The notes: generated by a model from the sequence alone, not told the origin. A stretch of 64,000 bases of DNA from Diphasiastrum complanatum (GCA_029204225.1 CM055097.1:4308620-4372619); one strand, 5' to 3'. Counted from the first letter of the stretch, positions 1 to 12,378 are shown. Numbers and translations: made by a program.

Positions 1-849
1 TTCCGCAACTCCATCAAGTTTTGTGCATGCTTGCGTGACTTGGCGCAACGTATGACACTGAGGGAAATCGAAGCATCTTTCTTTCCCAACATATGGGTTG
101 AGGCAGGCCTACTAACCTCCTTATGAGATAAGAATTTGAGACCAGTCCAAATGTGGGCCTAGCACTTGATGTTCCGTTATCTTTTGGTCAATCCCAATGA
201 GTATTGTTGCCTTTAGATCATGCACCACCCATCATTATGGTATTGAGCACACAATGGTGTGTTAGACATTTTCATTCATGACTATAGCCCATGTATGAAG
301 GAGTAACTCCAAGCTTTTAGCTTGGCATGTACTTTAACTTTGTGTTCACCTATATAGTCTTCCATTGATCAGTGGAACCCATACTTCAATTACAAACTTC
401 CATTAATTAGTGGAACGCATAGGCTTGCCTTCGTATTATGGGGAGACAACACTACAGACATTTACATTTTATAAATGTTGAAGTTATAAAAGGTTATCAA
501 TTCACAAGGGCAACATGTAAACACAAAATCATATGTTTGTGATTAGTGGTAGTAATAATTTTTTTTTCATGAATTGAGAAATAAAAGCCATGAAAAAAAC
601 ATCATTACAAAACCAAACAGTTTTTTTATCAGCAAATTTCCTGGCATGATTCACGTCTCTACATATTTACGTTAGCCTCATGTACTTTCAAACTAGTGTG
701 AGAATTTGGTCACCTTGTTGCTTGCAAATTTAGATTCCATAATCAATGCTTCCCAACAACACTTATCCATTAATCATTCTATATATCCAAAACGCAAACC
801 ATCTGCAATCAACATCCGGCCGCCCGTCATCGACAAGCTTACCCACCAA

Positions 850-932
850 AATATATATATATATATATATATAGATATATGCATGCATACATATACATAG
901 CCATTTACATATATATTTCCTTTGCATGCATG

Positions 933-968
<36 letters not shown>
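850..968. repeat. (TA)n and (CA)n microsatellites
   Basis: A run of about 12 TA units (850-873) is followed by mixed AT-rich sequence, then GC units running into about 15 CA units (932-968). Short ORFs across it merely translate the repeats. It is a typical plant dinucleotide microsatellite pair. Confidence 0.9.
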
Positions 969-969
<1 letters not shown>

Positions 970-2887
970 GCATATGCTTACACGTGCACATCGAATCATA
1001 CCATCATGCATAATATAGTGCTATATTCTTAAGTTCTTAGTTAACTTAGACTTCTTTACAAAATTTCTTCTCGGATGTCACTTTGATGCCTTGCAAGGCA
1101 TAATAGATTCATCCATAAGATAAGTCCTGTTGTGGAATGCCATTTTTTTGTCACATGTTTCCTTGATGTGTAACATCATGCGCCGTAAAGTAATGTTGCA
1201 CCTAAATTAAATTCTGCTCACATCGTGAATCTTCTTCACATGCGCTGAAAGAATATTGTTATGAGAAAATTCCTTATATTCCGTTCACATCTTTTTGAAG
1301 CTGTTGCACGATAGCCTTCGATAAAAGCTCCATCCGTAGACACAAGTACATGAGCTAGTTTCCGTGTTCACTATTCTGTTACTCGTGGTTGTTATGTGCA
1401 ATGTATCCCACTTCACGGTTCGTAATATGTGAAACAAAAAGTTTGTATGAGATTTTGTTTAAGTGGGTACAAAAGCTGGTGTTTTGGTGATGGGGATTTG
1501 CGTCTCTTACCCTCTGAAGCGTTGATGAGAACCTTCAAACAGTTGCTATGACTGCTTATAAGAAAAATCACAAGATTGTGGATAACCCTATTGAACGTTT
1601 TTAAAAGTGATATTTAACGTGCAAAGTAGGACCTGCAGACTTAGAAAGCATATTGGATATTGCTGTCTCTGGATACTGTAATCGATTCTGAGGGCTACGC
1701 AAAAAGTGATATGAGGTAAGAACTAAAGCTAGAGCTTCCAGCAAGGGGGTTGGTACATGATCAACGTTCATGCAGATAAGGCAGATGACGAGGGTTGTGG
1801 AAATGTCGGTGTATTGCATCTTGTTTGCATATGCAAAAGGCGTAGATGCATCCATTTGTTTAATCATGAAATTTCGTTTCCCTTTTCAATGATCATCAAT
1901 CAGAATCGCTTTTGCCATATCGCGCCAAGAGCAGTGGTGGCACACCATGCTTTTTTGCTTTTGGAGCAAGCCTATTAAAAGTAGCTCACTATGATGCATG
2001 AGGGGGAGGGATGGCAAATGGAAGCAAAATTATTGCACACTTTTGAACTAAAAGGGAGGACAAATAGTTCTAAGCACCTGCAATTATTGTAGGTTGTGCA
2101 ATTGCAAGTTGCAAATATCAAAAATTACATCTCCCTCTATTTTTTTTTTTTTGCATGCATGTGCTCTACATGCACCTTTATATGCAAGTCATAAATTGCA
2201 AAAAAATTGTGTCCCTCTATTTTTCTCTCTATTATTCTGGCTTGCGGGCTAAGGCTCTCAGCCTTCATGATGCACCAACATCATCACCAACAACTATCAT
2301 CAAATAAGGAATATCTATTTGCATCATTTCGTATATGTTATTTTGTTGTTGTCATATCTCTACCCATGCACACGACGCTTTAGATCAGCGTTCAATCCTT
2401 GAGATAAGAAAAGAAAATGCTAACCATTATGCCACAATTCCAAGAAATGGATATAGCTAATTCGAAAATTTTGTGCCAAGGCCTTTGTATATAACAATAT
2501 TTTGTAGTATATAGCCATATTTTGTTTTGATTTCGTAATTTTTCTAAAATGTAAAGTTCATTTTTATTTTTTTGAATGATTAGAATGCCCTATGTGAGGC
2601 AAAGATTCTTGTGATATATCAATCACCTTGCTTTGAAAGTTGGCTTGTTATTGGTTGTTGAAATACCTTTGGCCCTGCCTGCTTTCACAGACAAGGGGAG
2701 TTACTCCTATATGGAAATCACTTGGGCCAAGTGAATGATGCCACAATGTGACAAAGGGCAACTCTTGTTAGATGCTGGGGACTATTGCTCAATGTCTCCC
2801 ACTTTAACCAAGCCACTATTTTTTCTTTCAATATAAGATCTCAACTACGGTGAGAATAATAGTGATTGGAGCTATGGCGAAAAGCTT

Positions 2888-2997
2888 AAAGAGGAAAAGA
2901 ATCTTGTCATAGCTCATATCAAAGGGCATGACCACTTTCCTCAAAGAGGAAAATAATCTTGTCATAGCTCATATCAAAGGGCATGACCACTTTCCTT
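2888..2997. repeat. Direct tandem duplication, 55-bp unit x2
   Basis: Two adjacent 55-bp units (2888-2942 and 2943-2997) differ at only one or two positions, so the duplication is recent. Both begin AAAGAGGAAAA and end at ACCACTTTCCT. No coding context. Confidence 0.85.
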
Positions 2998-4299
2998 CAG
3001 TTGGACATTTGTTTGTGGGGGCGGATATCACATGTGAAATCGGCCTAAGTTCACAAATTTTAAGCAATTATGCTTTGAATTATTACTAGACTTTGCACCA
3101 ACTTCACCAAGCAAAAGGTTATAGGATCATCTTATTCAACCTTCCGCACAAAAGGATGTCATTTACACAACCTTTCATGTTGAAGATTGTGTAATATGCC
3201 AACTATCATGGTTTTTTTCATGTGCGCAAACATGTCAACCTTGATTTAATGTCAAGGAAGGGCATGTATGTGGCCCTTCTATTGCTAAGAAGAGCCTTTT
3301 ATTTTAATTGACACCTCCCCCGCTACCTTAGGGATAAATAGTATGTCTATAAATAAATAAGTAAAAGATTGTCCAATATATCCAACTTATATACCACCTG
3401 GGGTTTGAACAACATTCTAAAACATTTTAATGATTTAGGGGAGAGAGGAAAGTTTCAATTTGGCATTACATAGGAGAAGGCTTGAGAGCTTCATGCTTTC
3501 CACCTTGTTGTAGCGTTACTCTTGAGCAAAGGCCCTCCCAAGGGAGAAGATCCTTCGACCCATACCATCGCCCTTGGAGCTATTCACACATTTCCTTTAC
3601 TACTTGCAATGGTGTTATTACCTTGGAAAGGCAAGGCCTAATAAACTTCTGACATTATGTGTGGTCAGGAGGCCTAGATCAACTTGTGTATCAATTATGA
3701 TAATGTGAGGTTGGGGTAGTGCTCGAGAAACCTCTCTCAAGTGTCCATTTAATATCCTACATCTTTCAATGGATGTCAGCTTTTGAAAAATAATGCCTTC
3801 TAAATCCTACAACTATCAAAGATTTTTGTTTCTTATAGTGTCTAGGCTTGTTAAAGAATAGTGCATCAACTGAAACTTTTTTTGATTTGCTAAATTATAT
3901 TCATCAAGATGAAAAAATTTCATAATTTTCAAAGATGGTTGGCATTCAACTATTTTTCTTGGGCAACCTAGCTCGCTCCAACAATTATTTTCTGATGGGA
4001 TTTGATCTATTGTTCTTCTCTGGCCGTAGCGAAAATGAAAGGCCATCATCCCATTAGAGAAAAGACAATGATGATAAAAGGATCTTGGATTACTTTAGAG
4101 ACTTGGCATATGGATCAGTTCTGATTTGTTTAAAGTCAGTTCAGGTGTCATAGACAACCATAAGGAGAATGCAAACGATTAGGCGTCTGAGACAACAATG
4201 CTCTTCTCTGTTATTGACAAAAAGAAATGTGAATCATTTAGGCATCTATGACGGCCACACAATTCTTCATTAATAGGTTTTGATAATAGAGGAGCAGTG

Positions 4300-5039
4300 A
4301 CAAGCATTCAAGCATTCAACATGAATACAATTGTTATAGAAAATAGCGTTTTTATATAAAAAGTGTTGTAGTAACATCAATCAGATCACAGAACAATAGC
4401 ACGAAGAGTATGATCCTACTTACAGAAGTAAATAGTTGCTCTCTTTTCGAATACTCTTTTTCTCTCTCTAAATGATCACTAACTCTATGGAGTCAACTAC
4501 TAGAAGACCAATTTTGGTTGTTGATCTTTGTCTACACATGGATTGATCGATGATTTCTTCTAATCGCTCATTTGCTTATATAGCTGTTTAATGAACTAAT
4601 GGTATTCTATTTACAAAGTTTAAGAGATCATTAACAACTCTAGTCCTGATCCGTAGATCGGTTATTGTCGCGGAGCATGAAGACGTAGACAAGGACTTGA
4701 AATATTTTTTGGGAGCGTGATATTGCAGTCAGTCGCAACCGCATGATGATCGCAGGCGCTGACTTGTAATGCCTTGATGGTGAGCAGCAGTTCGCACATT
4801 GATCGTAGGTGATAACTATGTGGTTTCTTTCTCTCACATCCACTTCTCATAGTGACCGCAGGTTAGGCTCTTGCGATGCTTGGGCGGTTCCTTGCGGTTT
4901 TTGACTGTCGAAGCTTTACGTGTATTTTTGTAGACTGTTTGGAAAAACAATTCATTTTTGCAGACGGCCTTTGAGAGAGTGATTTCCTTAGGTGATTTGG
5001 AGGGCCCTTAGGTGTGTGGGAGTAAGATTAATTCCAACA
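4300..5039 (-). repeat. Probable 3' LTR of an older copia element
   Basis: On the minus strand a purine-rich tract (5040-5050, AGGGGAAG core) is followed by TGTTGGAATTAATC, the usual layout of polypurine tract then LTR start. Copia RNase H remains lie immediately upstream in that orientation (5052-5500), as expected for a 3' LTR. The far end of the LTR, near 4300, was not defined and no partner LTR was found, so the left limit is approximate. Confidence 0.5.
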
Positions 5040-5051
5040 CTTCCCCTTAAG

Positions 5052-5720
5052 CTTACTACTACGAATCTGAATTACAATTGAGATTTATCATATCTACTAA
5101 AGTAGAATGTTTATCTCTTGACAGTAACTTTGTCAAAATATCAACCAACATATTGTCTGTATGACAATAACTTAGTACAAAGTCTATATTCTGAACTTTC
5201 TCTCTAAGAAAATGAAATTGAACTTCTATGTGTTTAGTTCTAGAATGAGTTTATGAGATAGAGCTATGCAGCTCTGATTGTCGCACTAGAGTATTGTTGG
5301 GCCAATATGTGAAAATTGCAAATCTTGTCGTAACCTTTTGAGCAAAAAATTTTCATTACTGCTGATGTAGCTGCAACGTATTCGAATTCTGTAGAGGACA
5401 ACGAAATGCAATTTTCTGTTTTCTGTTGTTCCATCAAATGGGTCCTCCTGAAAGGAAACAAATATAACCTGATGTGTGTCTTCTTGAATCTGCTCTTGCT
5501 TAGCAACAATTTCTGTTTCTTCTTCTTCTTTAGCTTCTCGGTTCCTTTCTACACTGGAAAGCGGCTTATATTGAGATGATGGAGAGGACATCCTCACCGA
5601 GCTCCCTTGCTGTTGGCTTGATGATGATGATGCAATCTTTGTGGTGGTTGCTTTTGATACTCTCATTTGTAAATCAGTCTCAATTGAAGGGGCTAATTCT
5701 AGCAGCACCGGTGCAATTCT
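5052..5720 (-). pseudogene. Copia pol remnant: integrase-RT linker joined to RNase H
   Basis: Minus-strand frames show two parts of a Ty1/copia polyprotein. Near 5510-5710 is a Ser/Gln/Glu-rich segment typical of the linker between integrase and reverse transcriptase. At 5290-5460 is the end of RNase H (SLSSTEFEYVAATSA), followed near 5150-5240 by the RTKHIEVQFHFLRE block. Reverse transcriptase, which should lie between them, is missing, so an internal deletion has joined linker to RNase H. Frameshifts and stops make it non-functional. It continues into the LTR at 4300-5039. The younger element beginning at 5721 abuts it, so the younger copy probably inserted into or beside the older one. Confidence 0.7.
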
Positions 5721-5991
5721 ACTTAGAATTTGCTTCGAACAGGAACACAGATCATGCTACACAGTAACACAGACAGAAAACACTCTCCATAGCAAGCTCA
5801 CATAGCAGCTGTATTTCTCAAAATAAAATTACACTGTACATATAGTTGTTCACTCAGGCAACCTATGCATGACCCAGGTTGCCGTTGGTGGGATGCGTGT
5901 CCCTTCCACTTGCCTGGTGGCGAGGCTCACTGATCCCTATCAACTGATAGGACCCACAGTATAGTAGCACAATGATTCTACTTTAATTCTA
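5721..5991 (-). repeat. Copia 3' LTR (left copy)
   Basis: About 271 bp, aligning along its length with 11552-11780. Shared landmarks are TTAGAATTTGCTTCGAACAG at one end and TGATTCTACTTTAATTCTA at the other. The copy contains a short insertion (around 5846-5880) absent from the right LTR. The termini are related inverted sequences (TTAGAAT / ATTCTAA). Confidence 0.85.
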
Positions 5992-6003
5992 ACTCTCTCC
6001 CTT
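5992..6003 (-). other. Polypurine tract of the copia element
   Basis: Minus strand reads AAGGGAGAGAGT immediately before the 3' LTR, the expected site and composition for the plus-strand primer of reverse transcription. Confidence 0.65.
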
Positions 6004-6048
6004 AAAGTAGAGTCTACTTTTTATATAGTCATATACATAGCTTTAAAG

Positions 6049-7694
6049 TCAAGAAACTTTAAGTATAGAAAGCTTTGATCTAAACTTATCAAACTTTTCT
6101 CCAACAAGTGGCTTGGTGAAAATATCAGCTAGTTGTTCTTCTGTACTACAATGAACAACATGAATTTCATGACTCAGCAGCCTCTCACATATAAAGTGGT
6201 ACTGAATCTCAATGTGTTTGGTTCTCGCATGGAACACTAGACTCTTTGCTAGCTGAATGCCACTTTGACTGTCGTTCTATAAAGTTGTGGGATTTTTCTG
6301 CTTCATGCCAACTTCTTCCAAGATTTGTCTCAATCATATAGCTTCATGTGTTGCACTACACATTGTCTTATACTCTATTTCTGTGGTAGAAAGAGCAATT
6401 GTACTCTGCTTCTTACTAGACCAGGAAAAGCAACTACCACAAAGCTGGAATACATACCCTGCGGTGGATCTACGATTATCATAGTCACCTCCCCAATCCG
6501 CATCCACATAACCACACAACTCAGGTAAACCCTCATGCTTCCTGTAAATCAAACCATAATCTGAAGTGCCTTTCATATAATGCAAAATGTGTTTAGTTGC
6601 CTTCCAATGCATTTCTGTAGGTGCTACATATACTGACTTACAATGCCAACAACATAGCATATATCTGGTCTAGTCATGGTAGGGTAAATCAAGCTCCCTA
6701 CTAACTGCCTATATAGCGTAGCATCAAATGACTGTGACTCATCAAGCTTATAAAGCTTTTTACCTGGTTCAATAGGGGTATTTACTGGTTTGCAATCCTG
6801 CAACCTAAACCTGTGCAGTTACTCTTTGACATACTTTACCTGTGTTAAACCCACTTTGTGTCCTTTTTCCACACCTCTACTCCAAGGCAATAATGCATGA
6901 GGTTGAGATCTGTCATCTCCAATTGTTCCATGAGGTCTTTCTTGATCATGTCTATCATCTCTTGATTATTTCTCGTAATAATCAAGTCATCAACATAAAG
7001 AGCAATCAAAGCAACCATACCATCAAAGCATAAGACATATAGATTTGGATCAGAATGTGTTCTCACCATCCCCTTTGAGCAAAAGTAGGCATCAATCCTG
7101 ATATACCATGCACATGGTGCTGTTTAAGACCATAAAGCGCTTTTTTCAAGCGACATACTTTATTTTCCTGTCCCTTTGGTACAAAGCCTTCAGGTTGATC
7201 CATGAACACTTCTTCTTCTAACTCACCATTTAGAAAAGCAGATTTCACATCCATCTGATACAAAGGCCAACCAAAATGTGACGCTAAAGCAACAAGTAGG
7301 TGTAGAGTATTCCACTTACATACGGGCGCAAAGGTCTCCTCATAGTCAATGCGTTTACTTTGAGCATACCCTTTGATCACCAATCTTGCCTTGTGCTTTG
7401 CTATACTTCCATCTGCATGGTATTTAGTCCTGTATACCCATTTGCAACCAATGGGTTTCTTGCCAATTGGTGGTTCTACTAAGTCCCATGTGCTATGCTT
7501 AACAATTGACTCCATCTCCTCTCCCATGGCCTTGACCCAAATGTCATCATCCTTCGCTTCACCATAAGTCGAAGGTTCTTTTCTTTGAATAATACTAGAT
7601 AAGAGAGCATAATTTGCTCCATACCTTTCAGGCTATGTCTTCTCTCTTGTTGATCTTTGTAGCTCTCCTTGGATAGATGATCCTGGAAAGTCAT
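6049..7694 (-). pseudogene. Copia reverse transcriptase and RNase H
   Basis: The RT begins near 7527 with the conserved KPIGCKWVYRTK block, then ARLVIKGYAQ, DYEETFAPV and MDVKSAFLNGELEEEVFMDQPEGF (split across 7250-7200). The catalytic block ALYVDDLIITRNN is near 6960-7000 with both aspartates intact. RNase H follows (6660-6334: GYVDADWGGD, KKQSTIALSTTEIEY) and ends at 6237-6049 with RTKHIEIQYHFICE and LADIFTKPL. The frame changes near 7070 and stops occur between 6840 and 6660, so the protein is broken although the catalytic residues visible here survive. Confidence 0.9.
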
Positions 7695-9290
7695 CTATGT
7701 CGCGGCTCTCCAAAAATATCTCAAACCACTTAGGGAGCTTCCTGTCAGGTGATCGGCTTCCTGGTGAAAATGTATTCCACGGTACATCATTCTCCTTGCG
7801 TTTGTCACCTGCAACTTCAATCCTTCTTGCACCAAAAGGTTTGTCTCTACCTCTCCAACCTGTCTCTTGAGGTTGAGTAGTAGTATCTTGAGATGTATCT
7901 TCATGTTCATCACTTGGAAGGTCAGTGAATGGATCATCATTAGGAGGTATCCTCACTATACCATTTTTCCCATTGGATATATCTATTTTCTCAGCATCCT
8001 CGTCTTCATACATCTTGGATTCATCAAAGATAACATCACGGTTTACATGGAATTTGTTTTCCACTGTATCAAAACATCTATAGCCCTTCACACGCTCATC
8101 ATATCCTAGGAATATGCACTTGATAGCTTTTACATCAAGTTTACGTCTCTCTTCCTTAGGAATGTGTACAAAGGCTTTACATCCAAAGATTCGCAAGTGG
8201 TTCACCTTTGGCTTCTTCTTCGTGAATGCTTCCTCAGGTGTTATCTTTGGTATGACAATGGTAGGACTTCTATTTTGAAGATAGACTGCCATATGGCATG
8301 CTTCAGACCAAAAATCTTTTGGTAGTTTCATCTCAGCTAGCATAGATCTGGCACTTTCCACAATTGTTCGATTCTTGCACTCAGCTACATCATTGAGAGC
8401 AGGGGTATGAGCTTGCGTAAATTGTCTTTTAATCCCACATTGATCACAAAGATCATTGAAGTCATTAGACTTGTACTCACCTCCACTATCTGATCTTAGG
8501 ACTTTGATCTTCCTACCTATCTAATTTTCGACCAATGCTTTGAAGCTCTTGAAATTGTCAAATGCATCCGATTTCTTCTTCAAGAAGTAGATCCACGTCT
8601 TACGTGACATATCATCAATAAATGTCATGAAATAGAAGGATTTACCTAAGGACATGGTCCTCATAGGCCCGCATAAATCTGCGTGGATCAAATCCAGGAT
8701 GTTCTTTGCCCTTGCAACACCACCTTTATTGAACTTCTCTCGACGCTGCTTCCCATATACACATGATTCGCACCTCGATTTCAAGTGGTCTTCTATAGCA
8801 ATCATGTTACCATTTTCAATTTCCTCATCAAACTGAGGCTTCCCAAGAGTGACCAAGCTTTTTATGCCACAACTCAGTTTGCGATGGAATGGACGATACG
8901 AGTCGATGTTGCCCCTTGATTGTAGCATTCAACGTGTACAATTTTGTATTGGGCTTCCTTACTCCGTCCGCAATAACTTTGAATTTTTGGTTCACATCCT
9001 TCACAAAGCAACGATCATGGAAAAATTCTACTTTCAACTTTTGATCAGTAATGACTCCAACAGAAAGTAGATTTTTCTTCAAACTAGGTACATAAAGTAC
9101 CTCCCTGATCATCCTACTTTTGCCATCAGGTAGTTGGATTGAAACGGTGCCTATCCCCTGATCTTGCACACATCACCATTTGCTTGTGAAACGGACGTTC
9201 CATTATCCAACACTTTCAAGCTACTGAACCAATTCTTGTTACCTATCATGTGTCTTGTGGCTCCTGAGTCAATATACCACACTTGATCAT
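7633..9290 (-). pseudogene. Copia protease C-terminus, GAG-pre-integrase and integrase
   Basis: The protease active site appears as VWYIDSGATRHM near 9270 in the gag frame, and the flap region (REVLYVPSLKKNLLSVG) lies at about 9100. LWHKKLGH near 8850 marks the GAG-pre-integrase region, followed by CESCVYGKQRREKF. The integrase core reads through LDLIHADLCGPM, FIDDMSRKTWIYFLK, a TAG stop at 8521, then VLRSDSGGEYK and ALNDVAECKNRTI. The C-terminus (8361-7633) has the DFWSEACHMAVYLQNRSPT and FLGYDERVKGYRCFD blocks. There is a stop inside the integrase, a frame change near 8830-8930, and Cys for Arg in the usual AERKNRT motif. Confidence 0.9.
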
Positions 9291-10115
9291 CTTGATTAGA
9301 TGACAATGCAGATATGAAGATGCTACAGTCTTCAATCTCACCCTCATCGACAAGGTTACCTGCTTGTTTTGGTTTCCCCTTGCCTTGTTCCGCCAGGAAT
9401 ATGCGACATTCACTCTTCCAATGGCCCTTTTTAGCACAATGGAAGCACTTGTCTTTCTTCTTGGTCTTACTGGAAGGTCCCTCATCCTCATGAGTCTTGG
9501 CAAATTGTTGTTTAGACGTCTTCTTGCCCTTGCCCTTGCCTTGTTTCTGGCGTGTCACAAGTGCATGATCGTCAGTATTTTGACGTCTAGCTTTCACCAT
9601 TTCTCGTCGTTGCTCTTCCTGCATCAAGATTCCTGTGAGCTCGTCAAAGGTTGGCAATCTTTCTCTTGATGCTATTCCAATCACAAACATCTGATAAGGT
9701 TCTACAATGCCGCACAATGCATTGTGCACCAGCTCCACATCACGTATGCGCTCACCAATAGAATGCAGTTCATCCCTCATTGTCTTGATTTTGGTCATGT
9801 ACGTCTGAATGTGCTCTCCTTGCTCCATTTGGGCACTATTCAGCTTTGACTTCAGAAATATGATTCTAGATGATTTGACGTCTCGAATTGCTCCTTTAGC
9901 ACATCCCATGCCTGTCTGGGTCTAACAACATCACAAATGTGGGTAATGATGTGATCCTTCACTGACAAGTTAATGAAGGTCAAAGCATTCCTCATCTTTT
10001 TGTCGAACACTTTGATATCCACTTCATTTGGTGGCCTTCTCTTATCACCTGTGATGACTTCTCACACGTCTTTCTCCATCAGTATGTTTTTCATTTTGAA
10101 TTTCCACATTGCAGA
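9151..10115 (-). pseudogene. Copia gag (UBN2 type) with CCHC zinc knuckle
   Basis: Reading from about 10110 on the minus strand, the capsid region includes DIKVFDKKMRNALTFINLSV and ICDVVRPRQAWDVLKEQFE, characteristic of copia gag. A TGA near 10062 and a frame shift near 9890 break this part. The longer intact segment (9909-9151) continues with ERLPTFDELTGILMQEEQRR, a Lys-rich linker and one zinc knuckle, CFHCAKKGHWKSEC, with all four zinc ligands. It runs without a break into the protease DSGA motif, as expected for a single gag-pol frame. Confidence 0.85.
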
Positions 10116-10961
10116 GTTATAAATCCCGTCCAATTTGCTACTTTCACTCAAAATGGACTCTCCCATGTTTGCCAACGCAAAACTGCTTGAAACTTCTACC
10201 GTAGGCTAAAAACAATATGGCGAGGCCAACTGTGATGTAAAAAGTTGAAAATAATGACCTGCACTTTTTCCTTACTAGACCACTCGCCGCTTTTTCACCT
10301 ATTTGAAAGTCCAATCGGCGTCGCCTTCTGAAATGCACTCGGTCGTCAACTCCCAACTACGTGCCCAATGGAATGGTGAAATCACTTTTGGTGCACTATG
10401 AACACTTTTTTCGCCGCAATCACTCTGTTTTGTTGTACCGTACTTGCAGGTACAGTCCGGGTGCCCTTCGTTTGGAGGTTATAGCCTTTCGTTTGGGTCA
10501 AAAGGGACAAAGGACCCAAAAATAGGGATTTTCCTTGTTTTTGAACTGTTTCTTCACCTTGAAGAAACTTCACACTTCACTTGTGAAGGGACCCAACTCA
10601 ACTTTCATTGTGAAATTTTTACTGAAGTTGAATGGCTATATTTATTTCGAATCCTTTTAGCTTTCTTCAACAACCCTTCAACCTTTCATGGGCTCTTTAA
10701 GCTGTCATCCAATGGTCACTTCACTTCCATGGCCTAGATCACTCCCAGTGAAATCAATCATGGTCGTTGCATCGTATCTCCTCTCAATCTTGCAGCTGTG
10801 ATCTTTCCAGAGCGCTGAAACAGGGTACTTCGGCCGCTGGACACTTTGGAGTGCTACAACTCCATTCCCTTCAACACGCGTGACAGCCTCCTCACGGCCT
10901 CCTCCTTCTTTGCTTCTTAGCTCAAGTTTTCAAGCTTGCTACTCTCATGATTCCACAACCA

Positions 10962-11020
<59 letters not shown>

Positions 11021-11540
11021 GCCGTGGCTATCCACGACCTCTTGGTAGCATGTTCAACTTCTAGGGCACCCTCCTATGGATTCTCACATCTTCCAAAACG
11101 GTTCAGAATGGAGAGAAATCTCTGATTTTGTGCTCCCAAACCCCAGACCAGGGCTTTTTACACAAATCTGTTCTTGGCTTCTTATACATAGTGTTCTGAC
11201 AGGCCTATCCTCTTGCTCTGAGGTCGTCCTACTGCTAGAACTCTGATGCTTCAATCCATTTGTCAAATGGTATTCGATTGAATGCACACTGATTGCAAAC
11301 GCCAAATAGCTTGCTTCAGAATTTCAAAATTCCATTTGCTGAGGTTCTGATTCAGCCGACAGCTCTTGTCTCTGAATCCTCACACAGTCTCAAGCTCACC
11401 AAGCTTTTGTGTGCTAAACTCTCTGCACCAGTGCTCCTCCTTCTGTCTTCAACCCACCGTAAACCCCGAACTCTCAGAAGACAATTCTCCCGAAGCTCTC
11501 TTCAACGATGATGTTGTACTGTTGTACACTCCCTGTAAGG
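10116..11540 (-). other. Untranslated leader of the copia element
   Basis: This 1.4-kb stretch between the primer site and gag shows no domain in any frame. It contains a (CT)n tract at 10965-11018. Parts may be an unrelated insertion, but no terminal repeats were recognised. Confidence 0.5.
10965..11018. repeat. (CT)27 microsatellite
   Basis: Uninterrupted CT dinucleotides inside the leader of the copia element; GA/CT is the dominant microsatellite type of the window. Confidence 0.95.
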
Positions 11541-11551
11541 CTCTGATACCA
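11541..11551 (-). other. Primer binding site, initiator tRNA-Met type
   Basis: The minus strand reads TGGTATCAGAG directly after the right LTR. This is complementary to the 3' end of plant initiator tRNA-Met, the usual primer of Ty1/copia elements. It orients the element on the minus strand. Confidence 0.9.
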
Positions 11552-11780
11552 ACTTAGAATTTGCTTCGAACAGGATCACAGATCATGCTACGTAATTAAC
11601 ACAGACAAAAAACCCTCTCCACAACAAGCTCACATAGCAACTATATTTCTCAAAATGAAATGACATTGTACCGTTGGCAAGAAGCGTGTCCCGTCGACTT
11701 GCCTCATGGCGAGGCCCACTGATCCTTATCAACTGATAGGACCCATAGTACAGCAGCACAATGATTCTACTTTAATTCTA
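11552..11780 (-). repeat. Copia 5' LTR (right copy)
   Basis: About 229 bp, homologous to 5721-5991 with scattered substitutions and a 35-40 bp length difference. Mismatches between the two LTRs are obvious by eye, so the insertion is not very recent. Confidence 0.85.
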
Positions 11781-12048
11781 GCTATTTTGATATCTTCCTA
11801 CACAGTTAGCACACTGGCATGCATACACAGAATACCAAACTACAATCCTAGCCTGAAAAATTAATTACATACTAATTTATAGAATTGCTTAAAAGCAATC
11901 TGTTCGAAGGCGATGGATCTTTTGTTCAAGGCTCTTAGCAGGTACTTTGTATTTCTATTAGAAATGGTGTACTTTTGCTCCGGTAAGAATATGGAAACAA
12001 GAGCAAATCACTCAATCTCTTGATATTGGGGTCTCTGATATAAGAAAG
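11781..12048. other. Intergenic, nothing recognised
   Basis: Non-coding sequence to the right of the copia element; no domain, repeat or signal seen. Confidence 0.4.
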
Positions 12049-12378
12049 TTAATATCTCCTTTTCTCTAGATAAGATTTCTCCCGAAAAGCTCCACTCCCA
12101 GTGATGAAGTCGGGCTTAGTAACGGACATACTACCATCCAAAGGCAAACCTAAGGCACAACAATAAAATCCTTCTGTAATAATAATTTCTTGATTTTGGA
12201 CAATGGTGAAAATATGTCCCTCCTCTGTCTCACTCAGATTTTGGATTAGCTCATGGCACACATCTGTAAGAATTCCTGATGGATCGAATTGAAGGAGTCC
12301 TTCAATCCGTGCTTGTATGACTAATGGCTGCAAAACCGGTAAGACTGGTTTTGGATGCGTTTTGAACACAATCGCCAT
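12049..12378 (-). CDS. Short unidentified ORF, 109 residues
   Basis: An uninterrupted ATG-initiated frame of 109 residues starting MAIVFKTHPKPVLPVLQP. Its composition looks protein-like (balanced hydrophobic and acidic residues, e.g. GILTDVCHELIQNLSETEEG and IITEGFYCCALGLP) rather than repeat-derived. I recognise no domain. It could be the start of an accessory retrotransposon ORF, since parts of 45866-46147 have a similar flavour, but I could not align the two convincingly. It could also be a chance ORF. Confidence 0.3.
   Translation of the reverse strand: MAIVFKTHPKPVLPVLQPLVIQARIEGLLQFDPSGILTDVCHELIQNLSETEEGHIFTIVQNQEIIITEGFYCCALGLPLDGSMSVTKPDFITGSGAFREKSYLEKRRY

Larger units (their letters stand above)
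1..4299. other. AT-rich intergenic region
   Basis: No convincing gene is visible on either strand. ORFs are short, lack recognisable domains and are interrupted. The stretch contains a TA and a CA microsatellite and one direct duplication, listed separately. It may be old transposon debris, but no LTR pair, protein domain or terminal repeat could be recognised. Confidence 0.5.
5721..11780 (-). mobile_element. Ty1/copia LTR retrotransposon, full-length layout but inactivated
   Basis: Flanking repeats at 5721-5991 and 11552-11780 are clearly the same LTR. On the minus strand the right copy is followed by a primer site for initiator tRNA-Met (11541-11551), then leader, gag, protease, integrase, reverse transcriptase, RNase H, a purine tract (5992-6003) and the left LTR. 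This order (integrase before RT) defines Ty1/copia. Several stop codons and frameshifts interrupt the reading frame, so it cannot encode a complete polyprotein. No clear target-site duplication was seen. The leader between PBS and gag is long (about 1.4 kb) and includes a CT microsatellite. Confidence 0.9.

Noticed and set aside
7867-8109. Plus-strand ORFs across 7373-9669
   Set aside because: Antisense of the copia integrase and gag.
11541-11551. Possible tRNA gene fragments at the primer sites
   Set aside because: Only the 3'-end complement is present at each site, with no cloverleaf around it; they are retrotransposon primer sites.
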